Made by a program: the position numbers and the translations under genes | Origin: DASSUW01 sp963844205 | GTDB lineage: Bacteria; Actinomycetota; Thermoleophilia; Solirubrobacterales; Solirubrobacteraceae | NCBI GenBank assembly: GCA_963844205.1 | Contig: CAWJNK010000001.1 | Location: 992,001-1,056,000, forward strand | Direction of reading: 5' to 3' | Length of the DNA: 64,000 nucleotides | Shown here: positions 40,098 through 48,604 of the stretch, piece by piece | How positions within the stretch are numbered: the first letter of the stretch is position 1 | How the letters are laid out: the number at the start of each line of letters is the position of its first letter | Notes under the pieces: generated by a model | What the model was told of the DNA's origin: nothing | Databases searched by the model: none | Seen by the model: only the letters and a program-made list of their open reading frames with translations

Positions 40098-41909
40098 TTG
40101 TCGCGGCCCCGGTCCTGGTTCACGCGAGCGCGGCTCGAAAGCCTCGCGGCGCTCGCGGCCTGCTTCGCGGCATCCTGGCTCATCTCGCGGAACGTGCTGC
40201 GCCCGGGCCTGTTCTCGGCCGACGCGTTCGTCCATCAGTACTGGATGTGGCACTTCCGCGACCCACAGCTGTTCAACGACTCCCTCACCGAGGCGCTGCG
40301 CGGCTCGGCGCGGTACCCCGAGGGCTACGTCGCTCTGTTCCGGGTCTTCACGCAGGTCGCCAACCCGATCATCTTCGGCGAGTGGCTCGGGGTCGCGCTC
40401 ATGGCGGGGTCGGCCTGGCTGATCTGGGCGATCGTCCGCGAGCAGAGCTCGTGGCGGCCCGCGGCGTGGATCGCCGCCGGGCTGTTCCTCGCACTGATCG
40501 ACATCCACCGCTTCTACGGCGGGTTCCCGCGCGCGTTCGTGCATCCCGCGGTGCTGCTCACCGTGCTGCTGGCGATGCGGCGGCATCACCTGGCCGCCGC
40601 CGTCGTGGCCGCGGCGGGCGCGCTGTTCTACCCGACCGCCGCGCTGCTGGCCACCGGCGTCCTGCTCCTCTCGTCGCTGGCATGGTCGGGCCGGCGGCCG
40701 CGGATCGAGACGCCCCGCGTCTGGTTCGCGCTGCTTGCGCTGGCCGGCACGCTCGCGGCGATCCTCGGCCCGGCGCTAGCCTCCGGCGGCGCGCCGGACG
40801 TGTTCACCGCCGCCGAGGCGCGGCGGTACCCCGAGTTCGGCGTCGACGGGGCGCTGAACTTCTTCGTGCCGTCGACGATCGACTACCTGCAGCAGAACCG
40901 CAGCGGCTTCGACCTGCGCGGGTCGGGGAGCGTGCTGCTCCTCGCCGCGCTGGCGCTGCTGCTCGTGCGGCCGGCCAACCTCAGGCTCCTGCGCCGGGAG
41001 GTGCTGGCGATGCCCGTCGTCGCGCTGCTCGGGTGGGCGGCGGCGCAGGCGGTCCTCTTCCGGCTCTACCTCCCCCACCGGTACACGTATCCGCTGGTCG
41101 CGTTCTTCGCGATCGCGGTCGCCGTCACGCTGCGGCCGACCTGGACGGCGGTGTGGTCGCGCCCGCGGCCGCGCCTGAAGGCGTTCCTGCTGCTGGCCGC
41201 CGCGCCGGTCGTCTTCGTCCTCGCCTTATACGCGTTCCCGCTCGGCCTCGAGTGGTCGCTCGCGGACCACTGGCTCGAGATCGCCATCGCGGCCGGCTGC
41301 GTCCTGCTGGCCGGCGTCGTGGCGGTGCTGCTCGGCCGCCGGCCGGAGCGCGCGGTGCCGGCCATCGGGGCGGTGGTGACGGGCCTGGCGGTGGGGGCCG
41401 CGATGCTCGGGGCGACCGAGGACTGGGCGCGCGGGACGCGCTGCCCGACAGGGCCGGTGACCAAGTACCTGGCGACCACGCCCAAGGACTCCGTGATCGC
41501 CGGCGACCCGATGGACATGAAGTGCCTCCCGGGGGTGACGCGGCGCGCCGTGGTCATCTCGACCCAGCTCGCGCCGTCGTACGAGGTCGACTACTTCCTG
41601 CAGGCCCGCGAGCGCATGTTCGCGTCGCTGCGCGCCTACTACGGCCAGACCACGGCTGGGCTCGCCGACCTCGCCGACCGCTACGGCGCCACGCACCTGT
41701 GGGTCCGCCGCGAGGCGATCGGGAAGGTCGTGGCCGAGGACGGCGCGGCCTGGCGCCAGGGCGACGAGCCGTACGGGACGTTCATCCGCGGGCTGCTGGC
41801 GCGCGGCGATCCCGTCGTGCTCCACCTGCCGCACGCGTGCCTGCGCTGGAGGGACGGGCCGCAGGAGGTCTACGACATCCGCTGCATCGCCGACCGGGCG
41901 CGGCACTGA
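40098..41909 (+). CDS. Polytopic membrane protein, GT-C glycosyltransferase-like architecture
   Basis: 603 residues with about 10-12 hydrophobic segments (LESLAALAACFAASWLISRN first; also HHLAAAVVAAAGALFYPTAA and AFLLLAAAPVVFVLALYAFP). A C-terminal soluble domain of ~150 residues follows (GPVTKYLATTPKDSVIAGDP, DRYGATHLWVRREAIGK). An acidic first loop after helix 1 (FSADAFVHQYW) and a late soluble domain are typical of mannosyltransferase-like GT-C proteins, although no canonical family motif is certain. Start TTG 40098 matches the promoter spacing. The role may be in glycan or lipid-sugar synthesis; family call is tentative. Confidence 0.7.
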   Translation: MSRPRSWFTRARLESLAALAACFAASWLISRNVLRPGLFSADAFVHQYWMWHFRDPQLFNDSLTEALRGSARYPEGYVALFRVFTQVANPIIFGEWLGVALMAGSAWLIWAIVREQSSWRPAAWIAAGLFLALIDIHRFYGGFPRAFVHPAVLLTVLLAMRRHHLAAAVVAAAGALFYPTAALLATGVLLLSSLAWSGRRPRIETPRVWFALLALAGTLAAILGPALASGGAPDVFTAAEARRYPEFGVDGALNFFVPSTIDYLQQNRSGFDLRGSGSVLLLAALALLLVRPANLRLLRREVLAMPVVALLGWAAAQAVLFRLYLPHRYTYPLVAFFAIAVAVTLRPTWTAVWSRPRPRLKAFLLLAAAPVVFVLALYAFPLGLEWSLADHWLEIAIAAGCVLLAGVVAVLLGRRPERAVPAIGAVVTGLAVGAAMLGATEDWARGTRCPTGPVTKYLATTPKDSVIAGDPMDMKCLPGVTRRAVVISTQLAPSYEVDYFLQARERMFASLRAYYGQTTAGLADLADRYGATHLWVRREAIGKVVAEDGAAWRQGDEPYGTFIRGLLARGDPVVLHLPHACLRWRDGPQEVYDIRCIADRARH

Positions 41910-42133
41910 GCGCCGGCACGTCCGCGCGCGGAGCACTCCCACGCGCGGACGGATCTCCCGGTCAAAGCCGTTCGCGGCCCGGCGAAAGCCCGCCCCTGGC
42001 GGGCGGGGCCGGCCCCACCGGACCGCGAACTACGTGCAACTGTACGAAACCCGCAAGCCCGTGTCTGCTGACCGGACGTTCAGTCCTGTCCCCTCCCGCA
42101 TGACTAGGTGTCGCGTCGCTCTGCCCGAGGTAG
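41910..42133. other. Intergenic region without a recognisable gene
   Basis: Between the membrane protein stop and the first ATCACCC palindrome I see no coding signal. The stretch is GC-rich with a short repeat (gcccgcccctggcgggcggggc near 41988-42009 can fold) that could terminate the upstream gene. Confidence 0.45.
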
Positions 42134-42164
42134 ATCACCCTGGGCGGGTGATGCCCGCTCACCC
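42134..42164 (+). promoter_or_regulatory. Operator site A: ATCACCC-N5-GGGTGAT plus a third half-site
   Basis: ATCACCC (42134-42140), tgggc, GGGTGAT (42146-42152) is a perfect 7-5-7 palindrome. After another 5 nt comes CTCACCC (42158-42164), giving three alternating heptamers on a 12-bp pitch. It lies 54 bp upstream of the DUF7144 ATG. Confidence 0.8.
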
Positions 42165-42206
42165 GTGGCGCGTCCACGATGACCCCGACCACTGAAAGGG
42201 GTGTCG

Positions 42207-42623
42207 ATGTCAACAGAGACGCAGACGAGGCCGGCGTCCCAGGACGTATCCGGCTGGGCGGTTGGCGGGATCGTGTTCGCCGCCACGATGATGGTGCTGA
42301 TCGGGGTCTTCCAGGCGCTCGCAGGCCTGGTGGCGCTCTTCAACGACGAGTTCTACGTCGTCGCTCGGAACTACACGTTCGACCTCGACGTCACCGCCTG
42401 GGGCTGGATCCACCTGCTCGTCGGGCTCGCGATCCTGGCCGTCGGCTTCGGCCTGTTCGCCCGCCAGACGTGGGCGGGGGTGGCCGGGATCATGCTGGCG
42501 ATGCTGAGCGCGCTGGTGAACTTCTTCTTCATCCCCTACTACCCCCTGTGGTCGCTGCTCATCATCGGGCTCGACATCTGGGTGATCTGGTCGCTGACGC
42601 GCTCCGGCGCCATCGACACGTGA
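42207..42623 (+). CDS. DUF7144-type four-helix membrane protein
   Basis: 138 residues from ATG 42207 (an in-frame GTG is at 42201; gaaagggg lies just before). Four predicted helices: GIVFAATMMVLIGVFQALAG, WGWIHLLVGLAILAVGFGLF, WAGVAGIMLAMLSALVNFFF, SLLIIGLDIWVIWSL. The conserved mid segment VTAWGWIHLLVG and FFIPYYPLW fit the small actinobacterial DUF7144 family. Preceded by operator site A; convergent with the flippase-like gene 4 bp away. Function unknown. Confidence 0.85.
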   Translation: MSTETQTRPASQDVSGWAVGGIVFAATMMVLIGVFQALAGLVALFNDEFYVVARNYTFDLDVTAWGWIHLLVGLAILAVGFGLFARQTWAGVAGIMLAMLSALVNFFFIPYYPLWSLLIIGLDIWVIWSLTRSGAIDT

Positions 42624-42627
42624 GCGG

Positions 42628-43713
42628 CTACCGGTCGACCTCCGCCGCGCGGTAGCGCCGCGCGTGCCAGCCGAACGCGGCGAGGCCGACCGGCAGCGGC
42701 ACCCAATAGGAGAACAGGCGGTACGTGAACGTCGCGAGCACGGCGGCGCCGGCGGGCACGCCGGCCAGCGTGAGCGTGGCGGTGAGACCGGCCTCGACGA
42801 AGCCGAGCCCACCCGGCGTGATCGGGATCTGGGCCAGGATCTGTGCCGCGCAGAACGCCAGCAGCACGAGCGACGGCCGCGGCTGCGAGCCGACCGCCGC
42901 GAGCGCCGCGAGCAGCGTCGCGTAGTCGAGTGCCCAGCGGCCGCTGGTGGCCGCCAGCGCGCGCTTCCAGCGCGGACCGAGCGTGCCCACGATCCGGTCG
43001 CGCTCGCGCAGCAGCCGCTCAGGGAGCTGCCGCAGCGGCTCGGCGTGCCGCCGCAGCCGGTTGCGCACCGTCTGCACGACGCGGCCGACCCAGCGGAGCA
43101 CGCGGTCGTACGCGATCAGCAGCGCCCCGACCCCGAACAGCGCCACGAACAGCACGAGCCCGACCCCCGTCGCCTCCAGCAGGTCGCGGCTCACCCCGCC
43201 GCGCAGGATCCCCGGCACCGCGAGCACCGGCATGGCGAGCACGGCCGCGAACGTGAGCAGGTTCGTCGAGGTCAGGCCCGCCACCGCCCGCGGGCCCGGC
43301 AGGCCCGCCTGCACGAGCATCCGGTACTGGAGCGCGGCGCCGAGCGCCCCGCCACCGGGCGCGATCTTCGCCAGCGCGTTCCCCGCGAGCTGCGACGTGA
43401 TCACGGCCGGCCACGACGGCCCGCGCATGGCGAGGTACTGGAGCGCCCACACGCACGCCCACGCGCCGGCCTGGAGCGCCAGCATGAGGCCGAGCCAGGC
43501 GGGCGACAGCCGGTCGAGGTCCTCCCACGACCCCAGCACGTCCGTGAGGCTGGGCGCGACGAGATAGAGCGACACGCCAGTGACGGCGAGCCAGAACACG
43601 GTCCGGACCAGCCGCCGGCGCGGCGGCGTCGCCGCCTGGCCACGCTCGATCTCGTGCTCGACGTCGGCGTGGTCCTCGATCGCCCGCTCGAGCCGGTCGC
43701 CGACCTGGGTCAT
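42628..43713 (-). CDS. Lysylphosphatidylglycerol synthase TM region/flippase-like (UPF0104) membrane protein
   Basis: 361 residues with seven to eight helices (LVRTVFWLAVTGVSLYLVAP first). The family signatures are visible: NALAKIAPGGGALGAALQYR and AQILAQIPITPGGLGFVEAG. This is the MprF flippase-like region without the C-terminal aminoacyl-transfer domain, so it is not an LPG synthase itself; such proteins move lipids or precursors. Last gene of the four-gene minus-strand operon that starts with the DUF1269 gene (10-bp gap to the CYTH gene). Confidence 0.87.
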   Translation of the reverse strand: MTQVGDRLERAIEDHADVEHEIERGQAATPPRRRLVRTVFWLAVTGVSLYLVAPSLTDVLGSWEDLDRLSPAWLGLMLALQAGAWACVWALQYLAMRGPSWPAVITSQLAGNALAKIAPGGGALGAALQYRMLVQAGLPGPRAVAGLTSTNLLTFAAVLAMPVLAVPGILRGGVSRDLLEATGVGLVLFVALFGVGALLIAYDRVLRWVGRVVQTVRNRLRRHAEPLRQLPERLLRERDRIVGTLGPRWKRALAATSGRWALDYATLLAALAAVGSQPRPSLVLLAFCAAQILAQIPITPGGLGFVEAGLTATLTLAGVPAGAAVLATFTYRLFSYWVPLPVGLAAFGWHARRYRAAEVDR

Positions 43714-43723
43714 CGGCCGTAAG

Positions 43724-44482
43724 TCAGTCGCCCAGGTGGCTCACGAAGTAGTCGAGCGCCGTCGCGGTCTTGGTCTGCTGCTCGCCCGAGAGGTCGACGC
43801 CCTTCCCGGACAGGAACGCGCGCGCCTCCGCCGCGACCTGGAACATCGCCCTCGGCTGGCACTTGGTCGAGAGCTCGAGGATCCGCGAGCCGTCCGGGTA
43901 CAGCCACAGCTCCGCCACCAGCTTGCGCCCCAGCTCCTCCGGCGTGAAGTTGAGCTTGAGCACGAGGATCGGCCCGAGCAGCGTGAGCTCGTCGAGCTCG
44001 AGGCCCGGCGGCGCGTGGTCGGCGTAGAAGCCGCGCTGCTCCTTCGTGAACAGCTTGCGGATCGGCCGGTCACCCGCGGTGTGGCGGCGGACGTCGTTCG
44101 ACCCGATCCGCGCTTTCATCGACGCCGAGCACACGTAGCCGCCGGGCATCGCGTCGAGCTCCACGACCATGCTCGGCGAGCGCCGCAGCTCCTTCGGGAT
44201 GTCGTCCGGCACCACCGGGCGCAGCTTGATGACCGAGTCGTCCTCCCGGCCCTGCACGCGCCGCGCCCGGACCACGAGGCCGGCCTTGTTGAGCGTCAGC
44301 TCCGGCGTGTCGAAGAAGTGCACCATCCGGACTTGCGCCTCGAGCGGGTCCATGCCGAGCGCGAACGCGGTCGACCGGTGGTGCGCCTCCGGCACGGTGA
44401 GCTTGAGCTCGACGCTGTCGGCTCCCCCGGCGAGCGCGAGCGCCTGCTCGAGCTGCTCGTCGGACAGGCCGGCGGCGGTCAT
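43724..44482 (-). CDS. CYTH-like domain protein
   Basis: 252 residues from ATG 44482, overlapping the HdeD stop by 4 nt. CYTH-like features: ExK near the start (VELKLTVPEAHHRS), FFDTPELTLNKAGLVVRARR (strand with the acidic/basic tunnel residues), DSVIKLRPVVPDDI. CYTH enzymes act on triphosphates (thiamine triphosphate, inorganic polyphosphate) with divalent metal. Whether this divergent member keeps activity is uncertain. Confidence 0.8.
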   Translation of the reverse strand: MTAAGLSDEQLEQALALAGGADSVELKLTVPEAHHRSTAFALGMDPLEAQVRMVHFFDTPELTLNKAGLVVRARRVQGREDDSVIKLRPVVPDDIPKELRRSPSMVVELDAMPGGYVCSASMKARIGSNDVRRHTAGDRPIRKLFTKEQRGFYADHAPPGLELDELTLLGPILVLKLNFTPEELGRKLVAELWLYPDGSRILELSTKCQPRAMFQVAAEARAFLSGKGVDLSGEQQTKTATALDYFVSHLGD

Positions 44483-45045
44483 GCCGGCACCGCCGCGCCC
44501 GGGTCGACGCGATCCCGCGCTCCCCGCAGCTTGAACGCGACCGCGATCATGAACGCGCCGCGCACGAGCAGCGAGATCGCGAACAGGACCGCGAGCGTGA
44601 CCAGGCTCAGCTCCGGCAGCGACAAGATGAGGATGCCGAGGATCGCGTCGATGATCCCGAGCCCCATCTGCGCCGCGCGGTCCTCGAGCGTCGAGAACGA
44701 GCGGACGAACCGCACGATCCCGGCGACGACGAGGTAGATGCCGAGGACGACCACGATCGCCAGCAGGCTCTCCCCCGGCCGGCGGAGGCAGATCAGGCCG
44801 GCGACCACTGAGAGGACGCCCACGATCGCGCTCAGCGCACGCCCCTCCTGGTCGCCGCCGATCGCGTCGCCGATCTCGATCGCGCCCGAGAACAGCAGCC
44901 CGACGCCGGCGATGATCCCGAGCACCAGCAGGGTGATGTCGGGATAGACGATCGCCAGCACGCCGGCGCCGAGCGAGACGAGGCCGACCACGAGGAAGAG
45001 CCACCAGTTGCGGCCCAGGGCCGGGATCTCCGACGAGGTGGACAT
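44479..45045 (-). CDS. HdeD-family (DUF308) membrane protein
   Basis: 188 residues with six hydrophobic helices: WWLFLVVGLVSLGAGVLAIV, ITLLVLGIIAGVGLLFSGAI, SAIVGVLSVVAGLICLRRPG, LLAIVVVLGIYLVVAGIVRF and two more. The pairwise repeat pattern is typical of DUF308/HdeD, linked to acid or general stress. It sits 3 bp after the DUF1269 gene and overlaps the CYTH gene, so it belongs to the operon under site B. Confidence 0.9.
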   Translation of the reverse strand: MSTSSEIPALGRNWWLFLVVGLVSLGAGVLAIVYPDITLLVLGIIAGVGLLFSGAIEIGDAIGGDQEGRALSAIVGVLSVVAGLICLRRPGESLLAIVVVLGIYLVVAGIVRFVRSFSTLEDRAAQMGLGIIDAILGILILSLPELSLVTLAVLFAISLLVRGAFMIAVAFKLRGARDRVDPGAAVPA

Positions 45046-45048
45046 CGC

Positions 45049-45543
45049 CTACGTCGCGGCCCCCTCCACGAGCGCCTCGCGCAGCGTCTCCTCGGACTCC
45101 GCGGACAGCGACGTGTGCAGCACCTCGCCACCGTACTGGGAGATCCGCGGCAGGACCTTGTCGGGCGTGCTGCTGCGCACCAGGACGAACAGCGCCGCTC
45201 CGCCCGGCTCGAGCTTCGAGCCGAGGTCCTTCATGAACTTGTCGTCGACGCCGTAGTCGACGAGCGCGCCGGTCGCGCCGCCAGCCGCCGCGCCGACCGC
45301 CATGCCGAGCAGCGGGGCGAGGAAGATCAGGCCGATCAGGCCGCCCCACAGCGCGCCGCCGGCCGCACCGGTCGCGCCGCCGTGGAAGCTCTGGCGCAGC
45401 TTGATCTTGCCGTCGTCCTGCCTCCTCGCCACGACGAGGTCGTCGATCTCGATCGAGTGCTCGGTCTGCAGCTCGGCGAGCGTCCGCGCCACCTCCTGGG
45501 CCGTCGCCTCGTCTGGGTAGGCGATCGCAACCAGATTGCTCAT
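45049..45543 (-). CDS. DUF1269 family protein with glycine-rich hydrophobic hairpin
   Basis: 164 residues. N-terminal fold NLVAIAYPDEATAQEVARTL and DLVVARRQDDGKIKLRQSF. A Gly/Ala-rich double helix follows (GATGAAGGALWGGLIGLIFL, then GMAVGAAAGGATGALVDYGV). The C-terminus is LEPGGAALFVLVRSSTPDKV with SQYGGEVLHTSLSAE. This is a standard DUF1269 layout, associated with membranes and stress operons. First gene of the minus operon; its ATG is 61 bp from operator site B. Confidence 0.9.
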   Translation of the reverse strand: MSNLVAIAYPDEATAQEVARTLAELQTEHSIEIDDLVVARRQDDGKIKLRQSFHGGATGAAGGALWGGLIGLIFLAPLLGMAVGAAAGGATGALVDYGVDDKFMKDLGSKLEPGGAALFVLVRSSTPDKVLPRISQYGGEVLHTSLSAESEETLREALVEGAAT

Positions 45544-45591
45544 TTGTCCTCCACCTGTCTGTTGCCGTCCTCGCCACCGTCGCGCGCGACC

Positions 45592-45634
45592 GGGTGACTC
45601 GGCATCACCCTCCGAGGGTGAAGCGAAGTCACCC
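45592..45634. promoter_or_regulatory. Operator site B: four alternating heptamers in a divergent promoter
   Basis: GGGTGAC (45592-45598), 5 nt, ATCACCC (45604-45610), 5 nt, GGGTGAA (45616-45622), 5 nt, GTCACCC (45628-45634). The strict 12-bp pitch over 43 bp and the position between the DUF1269 operon (minus) and a 68-codon gene (plus) indicate cooperative binding controlling both directions. Confidence 0.85.
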
Positions 45635-45657
45635 CGCCGACCGTCACCGTCACGAGG

Positions 45658-45864
45658 ATGCGTGCCGCGAGCTACGAGATCCGCATTCGCGGCCGGGTGA
45701 CAGAACCGCTGCTCTCCAGCTTCGAGAACATGAGCAGCAAGCTCGAGCCCGTCGAGACCGTCCTGCACGGCCCGGTCCGCGACCAGGCAGAGCTGCACGG
45801 CCTCATCGACCGCATCCAGGCGCTCGGCCTCGAGCTGATCGAGATCCGCCGGCTTCCGGGCTAA
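45658..45864 (+). CDS. Small 68-residue protein, unknown function
   Basis: 68 residues, soluble, alpha/beta: SYEIRIRGRVTEPLLSSFEN, then SKLEPVETVLHGPVRDQAEL and HGLIDRIQALGLELIEIRRL. The layout (strand, helix, strand, helix) resembles small conserved actinobacterial proteins, and codon use is coding-like. Controlled by site B, 24 bp after its last half-site. It ends 11 bp before the convergent LuxR stop. Confidence 0.8.
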   Translation: MRAASYEIRIRGRVTEPLLSSFENMSSKLEPVETVLHGPVRDQAELHGLIDRIQALGLELIEIRRLPG

Positions 45865-45874
45865 GTACACGCGG

Positions 45875-48511
45875 CTAGGGCGCCAGTAGCTCGAGCGCGC
45901 GGGCGCGGCTCACCGCCTCGCGCCGGTCTGCGACGTCGAGCTTGCGGTAGATCGCCTTCAGGTGCGTCTTGACGGTGTTGACGGACACGAACAGCTCGGA
46001 GGCGATCTCCTGGTTGGACATCATCGTCGGCAGGTAGCGCAGCACCGCGCGCTCGCGCGGGCTGAGCGGCTCCATCACGAACGGCGAATGCGAGCGGCCG
46101 CCGCCGTTGGCACCGTCGAGCGCGGCGAGCAGCTCGCCGACCAGCGCCCGGTGAGCCGTCCCGCGCCGGAGCTGGCGGTTGAGCAGCGGCGCGAGCGAGC
46201 GCCCGAAGTCCAGGAGCGCCCACCGCAGGCCGCCGGGCTCGGCGTGTTCGAGGCCGCGCTCCAGCGCCTCGCCCGCGCCGTCGTGGTCCCCGAGCGCGTC
46301 GAGCGCGAGGGCGTCGACGATCCAGGCCTGCACCGCCGCGGTCGTCTGCTCGTGGTCGCGCTCCGCCGACCACTGCGCGACGGTCGCGCGCGCGAGATCC
46401 CACTCGCCGTCGGCGAGCTGGAGCTGCGCGAGCACCACCGCGCTCGGGAGCGAGCTCGGCCCGGGCGCGTCGCCGCCGACCGCGTTCGCGGCACCGGCGC
46501 GGTCGCCGAGCTCGGCGCGCAGGACCGCCTCCCGGACCGCGAAGTACTCGCGCATCGTGTCGGGCAGCGGCCAGTCGCCGATCTCCTCCGCGCCCGCCTC
46601 GATCACGGCCAGCGCGGACTCGAGCTCCCCGCGGGCGGCGAGCACGCCGGAGCGCAGCAGCGCCAGCCCGGCGAGCAGCGGGCGCTCCTGCGTGCCGTGC
46701 AGCGCTTCGCGGGCCAGCTCCACGGTGTCGGCGGCCGCCTCGCCCCGGTCCCACAGGAACTCGGCGTTGGCGAGCGCGAGGTAGGCGGCGCCGGCCGGCC
46801 ATGTCCGCTCCCAGCCGCGCCGCTCGGCCAGGGCGATGGCCTCGCGTGCGTGCCGCGCCGCGCGAGGGAAGTCCTGGGTCGTGCCCGCGAGCGCTGCGAG
46901 ATGGGCGATCGCCAGCAGCGCGAGCCAGTCGCGGCCCGCGTCCTCCGCGGCCCCGCGAGCCCGCTCCAGGTGGCGGCCCGCGGCCTCCGCCTCGCCGGTC
47001 CATAGCTCGGCGATCCCGAGGTTCACGAGCGCAAGCGCCCGCAGGTCGGCGTCGACGACACCCGGGTCGAGCCGCCCCTCACGCGCGAGGGCGCGTCCCA
47101 TCTCGACCGCGGCGCCGAGGTCGCCGCGCAGGCGCGCGACGTGCAGCGCAAGCGCCGCGTACGACACCGCGAAGCGTGCCCGCCGCTCCTCCGGAACGCC
47201 GGCGGCGGCCACCTCGGCCGACTTCAGCAGGCGGGCGGCGGCGGCGTGATCGCCGCGGTCCAGCAGCGCGCTGGCGACCGCGAGCGCGAGCTCGGGATCC
47301 TTCACGGTCCACTCGCGCGGCACGCGCTCGATCAGCGGCCGCAGCGCGCCGACCTCGCCGCGGATCAGCAGATCCACCCAGCGCTCTCCGGCCAGCTGCG
47401 CCGCCAGGTCCCATGCACCGGCCTCGACCGCGTGGTGGAGCCCGCGCGCGTCGTCACCGTGCCGTGCCAGCCAGGTGGCGGCCCGGCAGTGCAGGTCGGG
47501 CACCTCCTCGGGCCAGTCGCTGCGGAGCTCCGCGTACAGCAGCTCGCGGAACAGCGCGTGATAGCGGTACCACTCGCCTCGGCGATCCAACGGCGCGAGC
47601 AGCGCGCCCGCGCGGGCGAGCTCGGCCAGGTGCCTGTGGCCGTCGGTGCCGCCGGTCAGCTCGTCGGCCAGCTCGCCGCAGACGACTCCGACGACCGACG
47701 TGCGCAGCAGGAAGCCCCGGTCCTCCGGCGACAGCCGCGACGTCACCTCGGAGATCAGGTAGTCGCTGATCGCCCGGTCGTCGCCGGCGAAGTCGTCGAC
47801 GAAACGGCCGGGGTCGGGATGGTCGCGCAACGTCAGCGCGGCGAGCCGCAGCGCGCCTGCCCATCCCTCGGTGCGGTCGCAGAGCCGGCGCACGTGCTGG
47901 TCGGCGAGCGTCACGCCCGCCGTGGCCAGCATCTGGACCGTCTCGTCGAGCGTGAGCGCGAGGGACGGCTCGCGGATCTCGGTGAGCTGGTCTTGCAAGC
48001 GCAAGCGGCCCAGCCGCAGCGGCGGGTCGGCGCGCGTGGCGATGACGAGCCGCAAGGCCGGCGGCGGACGGTGAAGCAGCTCGTCGAGGTCGCTGTGGAC
48101 GACCTCGGCGACCTCGTGGAAGTCGTCGAGGACGAGCACGACCGGCTCCTCGCGCTCCTCGAGCGCCGCCGCCAACGCTGCGAGCATGCGGTCCACGCGG
48201 ATCTGCGGATGGGAGGCCAGCGCCGTCACCGCCTCGCCGGCGCCGGCCCGGCGCAGCGCCTCGAGCACGGCGCGCCAGAACCGCCGCCGCTCGGCGTCAG
48301 CGCCGTCGAGCGACAACCAGGCCACGGGGCCGCGCGGCCGCGCGGCGGCGATCCAGCTCCCCAGCAGCGCGGTCTTCCCCGCCCCGGGCGGGGCCGAGAT
48401 GAGCGTCAGCGGCCGGGTCGTCCCTTCGTCGAGGGCATCGAGGAGACGACGCCGCGCGACGATGGTCGGCTGGTCCGGCGGGTAGGCGAATTTGGTCGCC
48501 GGTAGCGTCAC
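45875..48511 (-). CDS. MalT-type LuxR-family transcriptional regulator
   Basis: 878 residues from GTG 48511. N-terminal STAND-type NTPase: Walker A LISAPPGAGKTALLGSW (~38-54), Walker B PVVLVLDDFHEVAEVV, then LVIATRADPPLRLGRLRL. A long TPR-like helical region (~350-790) follows, and a C-terminal GerE HTH (PLSPRERAVLRYLPTMMSNQ, FVSVNTVKTHLKAIYRKLDV). MalT-type proteins are ATP- and ligand-dependent activators. It is centrally placed among the five ATCACCC palindromes, and site C lies 99 bp upstream of its start. It is the best candidate regulator of the island (inference). Confidence 0.9.
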   Translation of the reverse strand: MTLPATKFAYPPDQPTIVARRRLLDALDEGTTRPLTLISAPPGAGKTALLGSWIAAARPRGPVAWLSLDGADAERRRFWRAVLEALRRAGAGEAVTALASHPQIRVDRMLAALAAALEEREEPVVLVLDDFHEVAEVVHSDLDELLHRPPPALRLVIATRADPPLRLGRLRLQDQLTEIREPSLALTLDETVQMLATAGVTLADQHVRRLCDRTEGWAGALRLAALTLRDHPDPGRFVDDFAGDDRAISDYLISEVTSRLSPEDRGFLLRTSVVGVVCGELADELTGGTDGHRHLAELARAGALLAPLDRRGEWYRYHALFRELLYAELRSDWPEEVPDLHCRAATWLARHGDDARGLHHAVEAGAWDLAAQLAGERWVDLLIRGEVGALRPLIERVPREWTVKDPELALAVASALLDRGDHAAAARLLKSAEVAAAGVPEERRARFAVSYAALALHVARLRGDLGAAVEMGRALAREGRLDPGVVDADLRALALVNLGIAELWTGEAEAAGRHLERARGAAEDAGRDWLALLAIAHLAALAGTTQDFPRAARHAREAIALAERRGWERTWPAGAAYLALANAEFLWDRGEAAADTVELAREALHGTQERPLLAGLALLRSGVLAARGELESALAVIEAGAEEIGDWPLPDTMREYFAVREAVLRAELGDRAGAANAVGGDAPGPSSLPSAVVLAQLQLADGEWDLARATVAQWSAERDHEQTTAAVQAWIVDALALDALGDHDGAGEALERGLEHAEPGGLRWALLDFGRSLAPLLNRQLRRGTAHRALVGELLAALDGANGGGRSHSPFVMEPLSPRERAVLRYLPTMMSNQEIASELFVSVNTVKTHLKAIYRKLDVADRREAVSRARALELLAP

Positions 48512-48604
48512 GGCGCGGGTTGACGGGGCGATCTGGGGTCTACTGTCCGAACCGTACCGGCGTGCTGAGCGCGTTCACACCGTGTCGACCGGCATGTCTG
48601 GTGC

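Noticed and set aside
42628..43713. Full lysylphosphatidylglycerol synthase (mprF)
   Set aside because: Only the flippase-like membrane region is present; the aminoacyl-transfer domain is absent.
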